A stretch of 64,000 nt of DNA from positions 310,001 through 374,000 of the forward strand of contig NZ_BSFK01000016.1 in the NCBI RefSeq assembly GCF_027922305.1. The letters are read 5' to 3'. The DNA is from Methylopila jiangsuensis (GTDB lineage Bacteria; Pseudomonadota; Alphaproteobacteria; Rhizobiales; Methylopilaceae). The notes beneath the pieces are model-generated. The model made no database searches. It was not told the origin of the DNA and saw only the letters and a program-made list of their open reading frames with translations. Below, piece by piece: positions 29,456 to 38,600 of the stretch (position 1 is its first letter; each line of letters opens with the position of its first letter). The position numbers were made by a program, and so were the translations under genes.

Positions 29456-30169
29456 TCAACGCTCCCTCTTGCATTCTTCGACCGGGGACATCGGCGTGAT
29501 GGCGGCCTCGAAATCGATCGTCAGGAGACCGCTGGAGACGAGCGCGAAGACGACGCCGAAGGCATCCGTCGCCTGAACGACCGCGGCGCAGTCCTCCAAG
29601 GTGGCGAGGGGGTTTTCCCGGACCAGAAGCTGAACAGAGAAACGATCGCGCGCTGAAACCGAGAGCTGTGCGCACCGCGCAATGAGCTCGCAGTTTTCCA
29701 GAAACGGCTTCCGGCGGATCCAGCGCTGTGTCAGCAGACGGACCGTGGGTACGCCATCGACGAGCGACGATCGGCGCAAGCGCCAAAGCCGTTCACGGAT
29801 CTTAGCGTCGTGCCAGACCCGCGTCGGCGCAACGATGACCACCATCGAGCCCTTCGGTCCGCGGACTGGAACGGGGATCAGCTCCGCCGTGCCGATGAAG
29901 GACTTAAGGTGCTCTGCTTGGCTTTCGAACTCGCATTCCCTGAACTCGTACTGCGGCAGAGCTCGGACGACCGCCTGCGTCTCGAGCTTGAGGCGATCCA
30001 AATCCCTTTGGCGTCGCTTCAAGCGTTCAAGGAAGGATCGTTTTCCATCGTAATGAGGGATTGGACGTGCGATTGCTTCGGAGAGATCCACGGCGCCCTC
30101 TTCCTCGGTCGTCGTGACCGGAAGGATTGTCCAAGGCGTCGTGTCGAGGCCGGAATGGCCGGCTCGCAC
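29456..30169 (-). CDS. hypothetical protein, first gene of the protease-tns gene block
   Basis: A 237-aa protein of unknown function. It has a charged coiled-coil-like stretch at about residues 43-65 (SFLERLKRRQRDLDRLKLE), a central alpha/beta segment and a C-terminal VVFALVSSGLLTIDFEAAI. It has no signal peptide. The start is a GTG at 30169, since no earlier ATG fits. It is followed after 2 bp by the FtsH-like gene and is divergent from the XRE gene, so its promoter probably shares the palindrome at 30274-30288. It could be an adaptor or substrate selector for the protease; this is inference from position. Confidence 0.6.
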   Translation of the reverse strand: MRAGHSGLDTTPWTILPVTTTEEEGAVDLSEAIARPIPHYDGKRSFLERLKRRQRDLDRLKLETQAVVRALPQYEFRECEFESQAEHLKSFIGTAELIPVPVRGPKGSMVVIVAPTRVWHDAKIRERLWRLRRSSLVDGVPTVRLLTQRWIRRKPFLENCELIARCAQLSVSARDRFSVQLLVRENPLATLEDCAAVVQATDAFGVVFALVSSGLLTIDFEAAITPMSPVEECKRER

Positions 30170-30273
30170 GCGAGGGAGTGAGACCCGCTACTAAGACTTT
30201 TGGATCAGTTGCCCGGTCTTGAAGCCGGATGCCTTTCACTACAGTGATCCAACTGAGGTTGGGAAGAGAAACA

Positions 30274-30288
30274 TTGACATTATGTCAA
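30274..30288. promoter_or_regulatory. perfect 15-bp palindrome, candidate XRE operator
   Basis: TTGACATTATGTCAA is a perfect inverted repeat ending 13 bp before the XRE start codon, inside the 132-bp divergent region shared with the protease-tns block. TTGACA also resembles a -35 box. A very similar 15-mer lies at 30963-30977. Binding by the adjacent XRE protein, and hence control of both directions, is inferred. Confidence 0.6.
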
Positions 30289-30301
30289 CCCGACTGCGGC
30301 G

Positions 30302-30523
30302 ATGGTAAACGAACGGCAAATTAGAGCGGCCCGCTCTTTGCTGAATTGGTCTCAGCAGGACCTTGCCGACCGTGCCGGCGTAGCGCGCTTTACACTCATC
30401 AAGATCGAAGCCGGGGAAGCGGCCCATCAGGCGACCGTCGCTAAAATCGTCACCGCCCTTGAGAGCGAAGGCATCCTTTTCCTAGACGCCGACGATCGCT
30501 ATGGCGTGTCAGCACGCAGATAA
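30302..30523 (+). CDS. XRE-family helix-turn-helix transcriptional regulator
   Basis: A 73-aa single-domain regulator. The helix-turn-helix runs LLNWSQQDLADRAGVARFTLIKIEAGE (about 14-40), the classical Cro/C1 pattern. It has no effector domain, so it resembles small controller proteins of restriction-modification or mobile elements. It is divergent from the FtsH-like/tns genes with a perfect palindrome between them. The simplest reading is an autoregulated switch limiting transposition gene expression. Confidence 0.85.
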   Translation: MVNERQIRAARSLLNWSQQDLADRAGVARFTLIKIEAGEAAHQATVAKIVTALESEGILFLDADDRYGVSARR

Positions 30524-31085
30524 GGCCCAGCCGCTCTTGGATTGAAGGCAGCGGTCCACAGGGGACGGAGTTCGCGTAGGTCTGTCGGGACGGGCTTGAT
30601 CGATTGATGGTGCGTCCGCTCGCCCGTTGAACGTCCGCCATCGCGTCTCGACAAAAGGCTGAAGGCGCCGCGCAAGGCTAGCCACCGTCCCTGTTCGCAG
30701 CTGGCGGAGCGCGTTTCGAACGTCGATGCGCGTTTCCGATACAGCGATGCCCCTGGAACGCCACGTTCCGATCGCAGCTATTCGCCACGCCGCAGCGGAC
30801 AGCTGCGCTGTGGCTCGCTGCTGTGCTCGCGGCGGCGATGCTCTTGAAGTTTGGGTTTCCTGACGGTCGATCGGATTGAAGACCGCGCTGGCGCGCCATC
30901 AGGCGGGACGAGGCCAGCATTCGCTACGCGAACAGAAGCGCCGTAGCTAGATTGACAAAATATTGTCATTATGACAAAAATCTGCATTCACCTCGACGGG
31001 TATCAATGCCGACGGTTGATGCAAACCGTTCGCAAACCTGGCGTTCGGCGGACGCCGAAGCATTCTTCAAGTCTAGGAGACGATA
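30524..31085. other. 562-bp intergenic region without a supported gene
   Basis: No reading frame here looks coding; the short open frames on both strands are Arg/Ser-rich and lack recognisable motifs or ribosome sites. It may contain decayed sequence. The only clear structure is the palindrome cluster near 30953-30977 upstream of the oxidoreductase gene. Confidence 0.5.
30953..30977. promoter_or_regulatory. overlapping palindromes similar to the XRE operator
   Basis: TTGTCATTATGACAA (30963-30977) is a perfect 15-bp inverted repeat, differing from the 30274-30288 palindrome only in swapping A and T at one position in each arm. It overlaps a second repeat, TGACAA-AATA-TTGTCA (30953-30968). It lies 108 bp upstream of the oxidoreductase start. 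It could be a second site for the same XRE protein, or for the MarR protein encoded downstream. Confidence 0.5.
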
Positions 31086-32057
31086 ATGCCGCAGATTAAA
31101 GCGGTCGGCTGGTCCCGTGCTGGATCGACGGAGCCACCGCTGCCTCTTATGATCGAGTCCCCGACGCTGCAGCCCGGAGAGGTCAAAGTCAAAGTCGCTT
31201 GGTCGGCAATAAACCCGGCCGACGTGAAGGTGTCTCGCGGCGACTTCGTTGGCCGATTTCTCCACGCCAGGGTTTCGCCGCTGGTTCTTGGCTACGATTT
31301 TTCGGGAACGGTCGAGGGTGGGCCGGGCATGGCGGACCTGAGCATGGGAGATGAGGTTTTCGGCTTCCTTCCCTATGCGAGCGCCACGCGGCAAGGCGCG
31401 TTTGCGCAGACGATCACAATTGATCGTGGATCGATCGGACGCAAACCTTCGAATGTTCCGCATGATTTGGCCGCGGCCGCTGCGACGCCGGGGCTGACCG
31501 CATTACAGTTTTTGCGGGATCTCGGGCGGCTCAGGGCGGGTCAGAAGGTGCTCGTCATCGGGGCCGGCGGTTCGGTGGGTGGTCTGGCGGTAGGCGTCGC
31601 CAAACGACTGGGGGCTCACGTCACCGCCGTATGTTCAACATATGCAGTCGAATATGTGCGCTCGTTGGGCGCAGACGCAGTCATCGATAGAAGCCAGCGT
31701 GATCCTCGTTCGGTTGATGAACGCTTCGATATCGTGTTCGACGCCGCGGCGGCCTATTCCTACTTCGCCTTCCGCAGGCGCATTGGGTCCCATGGGGCGT
31801 ATGTGACGACCTTGCCGTCGCCGCAGCTTCTCCTCGGGAAGGTGATGGCGCCGCTATCCGGCAAGCGATGTGAAACCGGCACGGTTCGATCTGTCGCCGC
31901 CGATCTCGAGCAGATCGCTGCGTGGCTCGCAAACGGGCTTAGGGTTCCGATCGCGTCGCGGTTTCCTGTGACGGAGCTCGGCGCAGCGCTTGATCAATCC
32001 GCCAAGGGCGGGCTGCTTGGGCGCGTGGCTGTTGAGGTCGGCGACGCGCTGGCCTGA
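31086..32057 (+). CDS. zinc-independent MDR-type NAD(P)-dependent alcohol dehydrogenase/quinone oxidoreductase
   Basis: A 323-aa medium-chain dehydrogenase/reductase. The GroES-like N-terminal half has WSAINPADVKVSRGDFVG and a VLGYDFSGTVE turn. The Rossmann half shows VLVIGAGGSVGGLAVGVAKRLGA (about 155-177). The structural zinc cysteines of classical alcohol dehydrogenases are absent, favouring the quinone-oxidoreductase branch. The start follows an AGGAGA site. A MarR regulator follows 74 bp downstream in the same direction, a frequent pairing for electrophile or quinone stress. The substrate is unknown. Confidence 0.83.
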   Translation: MPQIKAVGWSRAGSTEPPLPLMIESPTLQPGEVKVKVAWSAINPADVKVSRGDFVGRFLHARVSPLVLGYDFSGTVEGGPGMADLSMGDEVFGFLPYASATRQGAFAQTITIDRGSIGRKPSNVPHDLAAAAATPGLTALQFLRDLGRLRAGQKVLVIGAGGSVGGLAVGVAKRLGAHVTAVCSTYAVEYVRSLGADAVIDRSQRDPRSVDERFDIVFDAAAAYSYFAFRRRIGSHGAYVTTLPSPQLLLGKVMAPLSGKRCETGTVRSVAADLEQIAAWLANGLRVPIASRFPVTELGAALDQSAKGGLLGRVAVEVGDALA

Positions 32058-32131
32058 CCCCAGATCTAGTCGTCGCCGTACATCAGGAACAAGATTGATG
32101 CATTCATCTGTTATCGGTGAGGCCAAATTAG

Positions 32132-32614
32132 ATGACGACCCATACGCCAGAAGGAGAAGCGGTAACAGATCTGATACTGGCGATCTTTCTTGCCTACGGT
32201 CGGATCATGAAAAGCGGCGACGCTCTGCTTGACGATCTCGGGATCACTGGGGCGCGTTGGCAGATCCTCGGCGCGATCAAGAACAGCCCCAAAACGGTCG
32301 CCCAGATCGCGCGGCGATACGAACTTAGCAGGCAGGGCGTTCTATGGAATGTGCAGGGTCTGGTGAAGGACGGTCTCGTCGAGTTCGTCGCAAACCCGGA
32401 TCACAAGAGAGCGAAACTTCTCGTTTTCACTGATCTTGGCCGAAAGACCCACGATGAGATCGAGATGAGGCAGCGCGTTTGGTCGAATGCCTTGGGCAGG
32501 TCTTTGGGCCTCCAAGATGTGGAGGCGGCGACCCGGTGCGTTCAAAGCCTAGGAGAGTTGATGAAGGGAAGCGAGACCGAAGATGCCGATTTGGCCTCAT
32601 CCGATATATCTTAG
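32132..32614 (+). CDS. MarR family transcriptional regulator
   Basis: A 160-aa winged-helix protein. The pattern ARWQILGAIKNSPKTVAQIARRYELSRQGVLWNVQGLVKDGLVEFVANPDHKRAK shows the helix-turn-helix and wing of MarR (about 48-100). Helices at either end form the dimer interface. It lies directly after the oxidoreductase gene, which it probably represses. Its operator was not identified with confidence; the palindromes at 30953-30977 are one candidate. Confidence 0.87.
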   Translation: MTTHTPEGEAVTDLILAIFLAYGRIMKSGDALLDDLGITGARWQILGAIKNSPKTVAQIARRYELSRQGVLWNVQGLVKDGLVEFVANPDHKRAKLLVFTDLGRKTHDEIEMRQRVWSNALGRSLGLQDVEAATRCVQSLGELMKGSETEDADLASSDIS

Positions 32615-32801
32615 AGCGAGCTTCTCAAGAGCAAACAGGGCCACTCGACGCGCGCCGGCTCAACGTCATGGGACTTCTGTCGGCTTGACGATCCCGACTA
32701 TGGCGAACCGCGCACAAGAGGCTCCGGGGTTCGTGCCGCTTGGACGTGATGCGGAGCGCATGCGAAGCTGTGGCGACAAACCAAAGATAAGAGGGCGGCG
32801 A

Positions 32802-33269
32802 ATGAAGATCGACCGCAGGACGTTCACGACGCTTGCGCTGGGAGCGACGATTCTTCGATCCGGACACGCCATCGCCGCGCCAGGCATGCTCGTTCATAAG
32901 GACCCGACCTGTGGGTGCTGTGATGCGTGGGTCGATCATGTCCGGGCCGCGGGCTACGACACGCGGGTGATCGAGGTTCCGGCCATAAACGCGATCAAGG
33001 CGCGACTCGGCGTTCCCCTCGACCTGAGATCTTGCCACACGGCAGAGATCGACGGGTACGTGCTTGAGGGACACGTCCCGGCGGCGGCGATCAATCGCCT
33101 GCTTTCCGAACGACCGCAGGTTCGAGGACTCGCGGCGCCGGGAATGCCGATCGGGTCGCCCGGCATGGAGGTGGAAGGTCGCGATCCGGAGGCTTACGAC
33201 GTCACGGCGTTCGGCGGGCGACAGCCGGCGGTGTTCATGAGGTTCAAGGGCGCCGATCCGATGCGATAG
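32802..33269 (+). CDS. DUF411 domain copper-associated exported protein
   Basis: A 155-aa protein with a Tat-like signal (IDRRTFTTLALGATILRSGHAIA) followed by the DUF411 core: HKDPTCGCCDAWVDH, LRSCHTAEIDGYVLEGHVP and PGMPIGSPGMEV. The CGCC cluster, the CH pair and Met residues are plausible copper ligands. DUF411 proteins recur in copper and silver resistance loci. The start at 32802 gives the signal peptide directly at the N-terminus and follows a GAGGG site. It opens the copper part of the cargo. Confidence 0.85.
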   Translation: MKIDRRTFTTLALGATILRSGHAIAAPGMLVHKDPTCGCCDAWVDHVRAAGYDTRVIEVPAINAIKARLGVPLDLRSCHTAEIDGYVLEGHVPAAAINRLLSERPQVRGLAAPGMPIGSPGMEVEGRDPEAYDVTAFGGRQPAVFMRFKGADPMR

Positions 33270-33325
33270 ACGGTCGAACGGCCGAGCTCTCTGCTCACCC
33301 ACGGCTTCCAACACCCTCTTCATTC

Positions 33326-33697
33326 GTGCATGATCTCGCCATGGGATTTATCGGCATCCTTCGCGGTCTAGCGTTCGCTCTTCTCGTCGTCGGCATCGGC
33401 GCGACCCCGCTTGCTGCCCAGGGAGCCAAGGTCGCAGCAGCGGCCGCGGACGTTGTGACTATGGCGTCGATGACCGCGGAGATGCCGTGTTGCCCGAATG
33501 AGGCGCCGTCTGCCCCGGACTGCATGAAGACTTGCCCGCTACTGGCCTTATGCATGCCCGGCTACGTCGCCGCGGCGCCGGCGACGCTGATCGTCGCCGA
33601 TCGAGCGACTACGTCGCTCGTGACGCTGGCGCCGGCGGACGACCTCGCACGCTCCGGTCCTTACGCCGGGCCGCCGTCCCGACCACCTCGAATCTGA
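33326..33697 (+). CDS. small exported Cys-rich hypothetical protein
   Basis: A 123-aa protein with a signal peptide (GILRGLAFALLVVGIGATPLAAQG) and a mid-region rich in Met and Cys: MPCCPNEAPSAPDCMKTCPLLALCMPG. I recognise no family. Similar small exported proteins with paired cysteines occur at 48166 and 50579, so this may be a periplasmic copper-binding type repeated in the island. ATG at 33341 is an alternative start; neither has a clear ribosome site. Confidence 0.55.
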   Translation: MHDLAMGFIGILRGLAFALLVVGIGATPLAAQGAKVAAAAADVVTMASMTAEMPCCPNEAPSAPDCMKTCPLLALCMPGYVAAAPATLIVADRATTSLVTLAPADDLARSGPYAGPPSRPPRI

Positions 33698-33818
33698 CCG
33701 CCTGAGCGGCGCGCGAGCGCTGCGCCGCGCAGGGATGACTTGCGCGGTCCGTCGCCGTGGGTCTTTGCCCGCGGCGTTCGCCTGCTGACGCGGGCACGGC
33801 AACATTGGCTTTCAGGTC

Positions 33819-34220
33819 ATGACCTATCGACTTCGGCTTCGCGCTTGCGAAGCCACGCTCGCTGCTATCCTGGCGACGGCCTCCTTCTCCGCTTCGGCTG
33901 ATCCCAAGAACTACGAATTTCAACTCGTCGATCCGGCGCCGAAGATTGGGGACGTTGTCCTGTCGGTGCGTCTTCTCGACGCGAGAAGCGGTAAGGTCGT
34001 GCCGGACGCCGTCATCTTTGCGTGGCGGGTCGACATGGCCCCCGATGGGATGGCCTCGATGACGGCTCCGCTCGAGCCGCAGGCTTCGAACCAGCCGGGC
34101 GTCTACCAATTCAGGGCAAACCTACCGATGGAGGGAGCTTGGCGGCTCTCGCTGGCGGCGAAGGTGCAAGGCGAAGCCGAAACGGTAGTCGGCAGCCCGA
34201 TCTTGAGGGCGCTGCCATGA
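33819..34220 (+). CDS. FixH-like exported protein
   Basis: A 133-aa protein with an N-terminal signal peptide and an immunoglobulin-like beta domain of the FixH/YtkA type: VGDVVLSVRLLD-like strand, then VDMAPDGMASMTAPLEPQ and GVYQFRANLPMEGAWRLSL, the typical closing strands. FixH-like proteins occur before CusB in metal-efflux operons. The stop overlaps the cusB start by ATGA, so the two are coupled. A metal-delivery role is inference. Confidence 0.72.
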   Translation: MTYRLRLRACEATLAAILATASFSASADPKNYEFQLVDPAPKIGDVVLSVRLLDARSGKVVPDAVIFAWRVDMAPDGMASMTAPLEPQASNQPGVYQFRANLPMEGAWRLSLAAKVQGEAETVVGSPILRALP

Positions 34221-35635
34221 GACGCGCCTTTGTCGCCTCGATTGTGTTCGCGGTTGTGATTGGCGGTGCGTCCGTCTGGGCCGTGACGCGCGGTTGGGTC
34301 GCCTTTCCAGGGCTGCCTTCGGACGGTCAGGCGGAGCCCTCGGAAACGAGGCGCGTTCTCTATTACCGCTCTCCTGACGGCGAGCCCGTCTACTCGGCAG
34401 CTTTGCGCCACGCAGACGACGGCCGCCCATTCCTCGCCGTGCGAGAAGGGGACGACGTGGCTTTCGACGAAACGACCGGCGAGCGTCGCGAGTCCGGGGT
34501 GTCCGCCGCCGAGGGTGGCAGGAAGCCGGAAAAGCCAGGCCGGATCCTGTTCTATCGCAATCCCATGGGGCTTCCGGACACGTCTGCCACCCCAAAGAAG
34601 GACTCGATGGGGATGGACTACATCCCCGTCTACGAAGGCGACGATCAAGGCTCGACCGTCACCGTCGATCCCGGCAAACGCCAGCGCACCGGCGTCCGGA
34701 CCGAAGCGGTCGTCCGACGTTCAATCTCGGTCCCGGTCCGGGCCTCCGGCGTGATCCAGATCGACGAACGCCGCGTTTCGGTGGTCGCGGTGCGCGCCCA
34801 GTCCTTTGTAAACAAGGTCGAGCAGGTCACGACCGGAGATCATGTCAGGCGCGGTCAGGTGCTGATGCGTCTGTACTCGCCGGAGGTGGCGGCGGCCGCC
34901 GCCCAGTATCTCTCGATCGTCGGTCAGCCGACGGCGGCCGGCAAAGCGGTCGTCGACGGCGCGCGGCGCCGACTCGAGAACCTCGACGTGCCGGCCGCCG
35001 TCATCGACGAGGTCGAGCGGAGCAAGCGTGCGCCGCTCGATTTCGCGTGGACGTCGCCTCGCGACGGCGTCGTGCTCTCCCGAAAAGCCGTTGACGGCAT
35101 GCAGGCCATGCCGGGCGAAGAGATGTTCCGCATCGCCGATCTCGCCTCTGTTTGGGCGGTCCTCGACATCCCTGAATCTCAGCTGCCGCTGGTCATGCCG
35201 GGACAGAAGGTGACCGTCCGGCCCCGCGGCTCGACGATCGCATTCGAGGGGCGGATCCAGCTCATTTATCCCGAGATCAACGCGGCGACGCGGACCGCGC
35301 GATTGCGAGTCGAGCTCGCCAATCCGGACGGCGCCCTCAAGCCCGAGATGTATGCCGACGCCGACATCGAAACCGGCGCCGGGACGCCGGTTCTGGCGGC
35401 GCCCCTGAGCGCAGTGATCGACAGCGGCGACCGGCGGGTGGCCCTGATCGAAAAGGGCGAGGGCAGGTTCGAACCGCGCGACGTGACGACTGGTCGGTCC
35501 GGCGACGGCTATGTCGAGGTTCGATCGGGGCTCGCAGAGGGCGACCAGGTGGTGGTCGCGGCGAACTTCCTGATCGACGCCGAGAGCAATCTCAAGGCCG
35601 CGCTGAGCGGCCTTTCGGCGGGAGCGTCGCAATGA
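34217..35635 (+). CDS. cusB: CusB-like periplasmic adaptor of a heavy-metal RND efflux pump
   Basis: A 472-aa membrane-fusion protein. After an N-terminal anchor helix (about 4-24) comes a heavy-metal-binding domain around residues 110-140 with YRNPMGLPDTSATPKKDSMG, the Met-rich signature that supplies Cu(I)/Ag(I) ligands. The barrel-sandwich hybrid, alpha-hairpin and beta-barrel domains follow. It links CusA in the inner membrane to a TolC-type channel. It overlaps both neighbours by 4 bp (FixH-like, CusA). Confidence 0.9.
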   Translation: MRRAFVASIVFAVVIGGASVWAVTRGWVAFPGLPSDGQAEPSETRRVLYYRSPDGEPVYSAALRHADDGRPFLAVREGDDVAFDETTGERRESGVSAAEGGRKPEKPGRILFYRNPMGLPDTSATPKKDSMGMDYIPVYEGDDQGSTVTVDPGKRQRTGVRTEAVVRRSISVPVRASGVIQIDERRVSVVAVRAQSFVNKVEQVTTGDHVRRGQVLMRLYSPEVAAAAAQYLSIVGQPTAAGKAVVDGARRRLENLDVPAAVIDEVERSKRAPLDFAWTSPRDGVVLSRKAVDGMQAMPGEEMFRIADLASVWAVLDIPESQLPLVMPGQKVTVRPRGSTIAFEGRIQLIYPEINAATRTARLRVELANPDGALKPEMYADADIETGAGTPVLAAPLSAVIDSGDRRVALIEKGEGRFEPRDVTTGRSGDGYVEVRSGLAEGDQVVVAANFLIDAESNLKAALSGLSAGASQ

Positions 35636-38600
35636 TCGCCCGCCTCATCAGCTGGTCCGCGCGAAACGTGACGCTGGTCCTCATCGCGACCGCCTTCGCC
35701 GTCGCCGCCGGTATCTATGCGCTGAAGACCCTGCCGCTTGACGCGATCCCGGATCTCTCGGACGTCCAGGTGATCGTCTACACCGAATATTCCGGGCAGG
35801 GTCCGCAGGTCGTCGAGGATCAGGTCACCTATCCGCTGACGACGGCGATGTTGACCGTTCCCAGGTCGAAGGTCGTGCGCGGGTTCTCGTTCTTCGGGGT
35901 GTCCTTCGTCTACGTCATATTCGAGGACGGCACGGATCCGTACTGGGCCCGCTCGCGTGTGCTCGAATTCCTGAGCGCCGCCGCGTCGCGCTTGCCTTCT
36001 TCGGTGACGCCCACGCTGGGTCCGGACGCGACCGGCGTTGGCTGGGTATATCAGTACGCCGTTCTGGCGAAGAACCTCACCCTCGCCGAGACCCGGTCCA
36101 TCCAGGACTGGCGGGTCCGTTTCGGCGTGTCCGGCGCCGAAGGCGTCGCGGAAGTCGCAAGCGTCGGCGGCTTCGAGAAGCAGTACAATGTCGTCGTCGA
36201 TCCGCAGCGGCTGCGGGCGCTCGGCGTTCCGCTGTCGAAGGTCCGCGACGTCGTGCGCGGCGCGAACATGGACGTCGGCGGCCGCACTGTCGAACTCAGC
36301 GAGTTCGAATTCATGGTGCGGGGCCGCGGTTATGTGAAGTCGCTCGCCGATCTCGAGAAAGCCGTGATCAAGGCCGACGGCGGCGTGCCGGTCCTGTTGA
36401 AGGACGTCGCGCGCGTCGAGCTTGGTCCTGACGAACGCCGCGGCGTCGCGGAGCTCAACGGCGAGGGCGAAGTCGCGAGCGGGATCGTGCTGCAGCGCTT
36501 CGGCGCCAACGCGCTCGAGGTGATCGCGAACGCTAAAGCGCGCATCGCGGATCTGCTGCCGAGCCTGCCGTCGGGGTCTGAAATCGTGCCCGTCTATGAC
36601 CGCTCGACGCTGATCGAGGCCGCGATCGAGACGCTGAAGGGCACGCTGGTGGAGGAGAGCATCGTCGTCGCGCTGGTGACGATCGTCTTCCTTCTCCACG
36701 TCCGAAGCGCGCTCGTCGCGATCCTCATGCTCCCGGTCGGCATTCTGATCGCCTTCGTCGCGATGCGGGCGCTCGGCATCGGCGCGAACATCATGAGTCT
36801 TGGCGGCATCGCGATCGCGGTCGGGGCCATGATCGACGCGGCGATCGTCATGATCGAGAACGCGCACAAGCATCTCGAGCGAGCCCCTGAGGGGAAGCCC
36901 CGGATCGAGTCCGTGATCGAAGCGGCGTCCGAAGTCGGACCCTCGCTGTTCTTCAGCCTGGCGATCATCACGGTCTCCTTCCTGCCGATCTTCACGCTCG
37001 AAAGTCAGGAAGGGCGCCTCTTCGGACCGCTTGCCTTCACGAAGACCTTTGCGATGGCCGCCGCCGCGCTCCTGTCCGTGACGCTTGTGCCTGCCCTTAT
37101 GGTTCTGTTCGTCCGGGGCCGGATCATTCCCGAGGCGAAGAACCCGGTGAACAGGATCCTGATCGCGATCTACCGGCCGATCATCCGCGGCGTCCTGAGG
37201 GCCAAGACCCTTACGCTCGCGCTCGCGCTCGCGGCGCTCGCGATCTCGGTCTGGCCGGCGACCAGACTTGGCAGCGAGTTCATGCCTCCGCTCGACGAAG
37301 GCACGCTGATGTACATGCCGACGACGCTGCCGGGCCTGTCGATCACCAAGGCGGCGGAACTGCTTCAGATGCAGGACCGGATCATCAGGTCGTTTCCGGA
37401 GGTCAGGTCGGTTTTCGGAAAGGCCGGCCGCGCCGCGACGGCCACGGATCCCGCGCCGACCGAGATGTTCGAGACGATCATCAACCTCAAGCCGAGGGGT
37501 GAGTGGCGGCCCGGCGTTACGACCGAGAGCCTGAAGGCCGAGATGGACCGGGCGCTGCAATTTCCGGGCGTATCGAACGCCTGGACCATGCCGATCCGAG
37601 CCCGCATCGACATGTTGGCGACGGGCATCCGGACCCCGGTGGGCGTCAAGATCTTCGGATCCGACCTTGGCGAGATGGAAAGGATCGCCAAGCGCGTCGA
37701 GGCTGTCCTGAAGGGCGTGTCCGGAACTTCGAGCGCCTACGCTGAACGTGTGATCGGAGGCTACTACCTCGACATCACGCCCGACCGGGCGGCGCTCGCG
37801 CGCTACGGACTGATGGTCAGCGACGTGCAGGACGCCGTCTCGTCCGCTCTGGGCGGCGAGGCGGTGACCACCACGGTCGAGGGCCGCGAGCGCTACTCGG
37901 TCAACGTTCGCTATCCCCGCGACCTGCGAGACGATCCGGCCGCGATCGGCCGCAACGTTCTTATCGCGCTGCCGGGAGGCGGAACGGCGCCGCTCGGCGA
38001 ACTCGCCAGCATCGAACGAACGCGGGGACCGACATCGATCCGGACCGAGAACGGCCAGCTTGCGGTCTACGTCTTCGTCGACATCACGGGCCGCGACCTC
38101 GGAGGCTATGTCGCCGAGGCCCGGCGCGCGGTCGCGGATCAGGTCGCGCTGCCGACCGGCTACCAGATCTCGTGGAGCGGCCAGTTCGAGTATCTCGAAA
38201 GGGCCGAGGCCCGTCTGATGATTGTCGTTCCCGTGACGTTGATGATCATCTTCCTGCTGCTCTACCTCAATTTCCGCAGACTGACCGAGACGCTGATCGT
38301 CATGCTGTCCTTGCCGTTCGCGCTTGTCGGCGGCCTCTGGCTGATGTGGTGGCTCGGCTTCAACCTGTCCGTCGCCGTCGCGGTTGGCTTCATCGCGCTC
38401 GCCGGCGTCGCCGCCGAAACCGGCGTGATCATGCTGATCTACCTCGATCACGCGCTCGAAGAGCTGAAGTCGCGCCGCGCCTCGCAGGGGCGGGCCTTCA
38501 CGCGAGCCGACCTGCACGACGCCATCATGGTCGGCGCGGTCGAGCGCGTGCGGCCGAAGATGATGACCGTCGTCGCGATCATGGCCGGCCTGCTCCCGAT

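Noticed and set aside
35509-38517. 1002-codon open frame antisense to cusA
   Set aside because: It is His/Asp/Arg-rich low-complexity translation; cusA is clearly the real gene.
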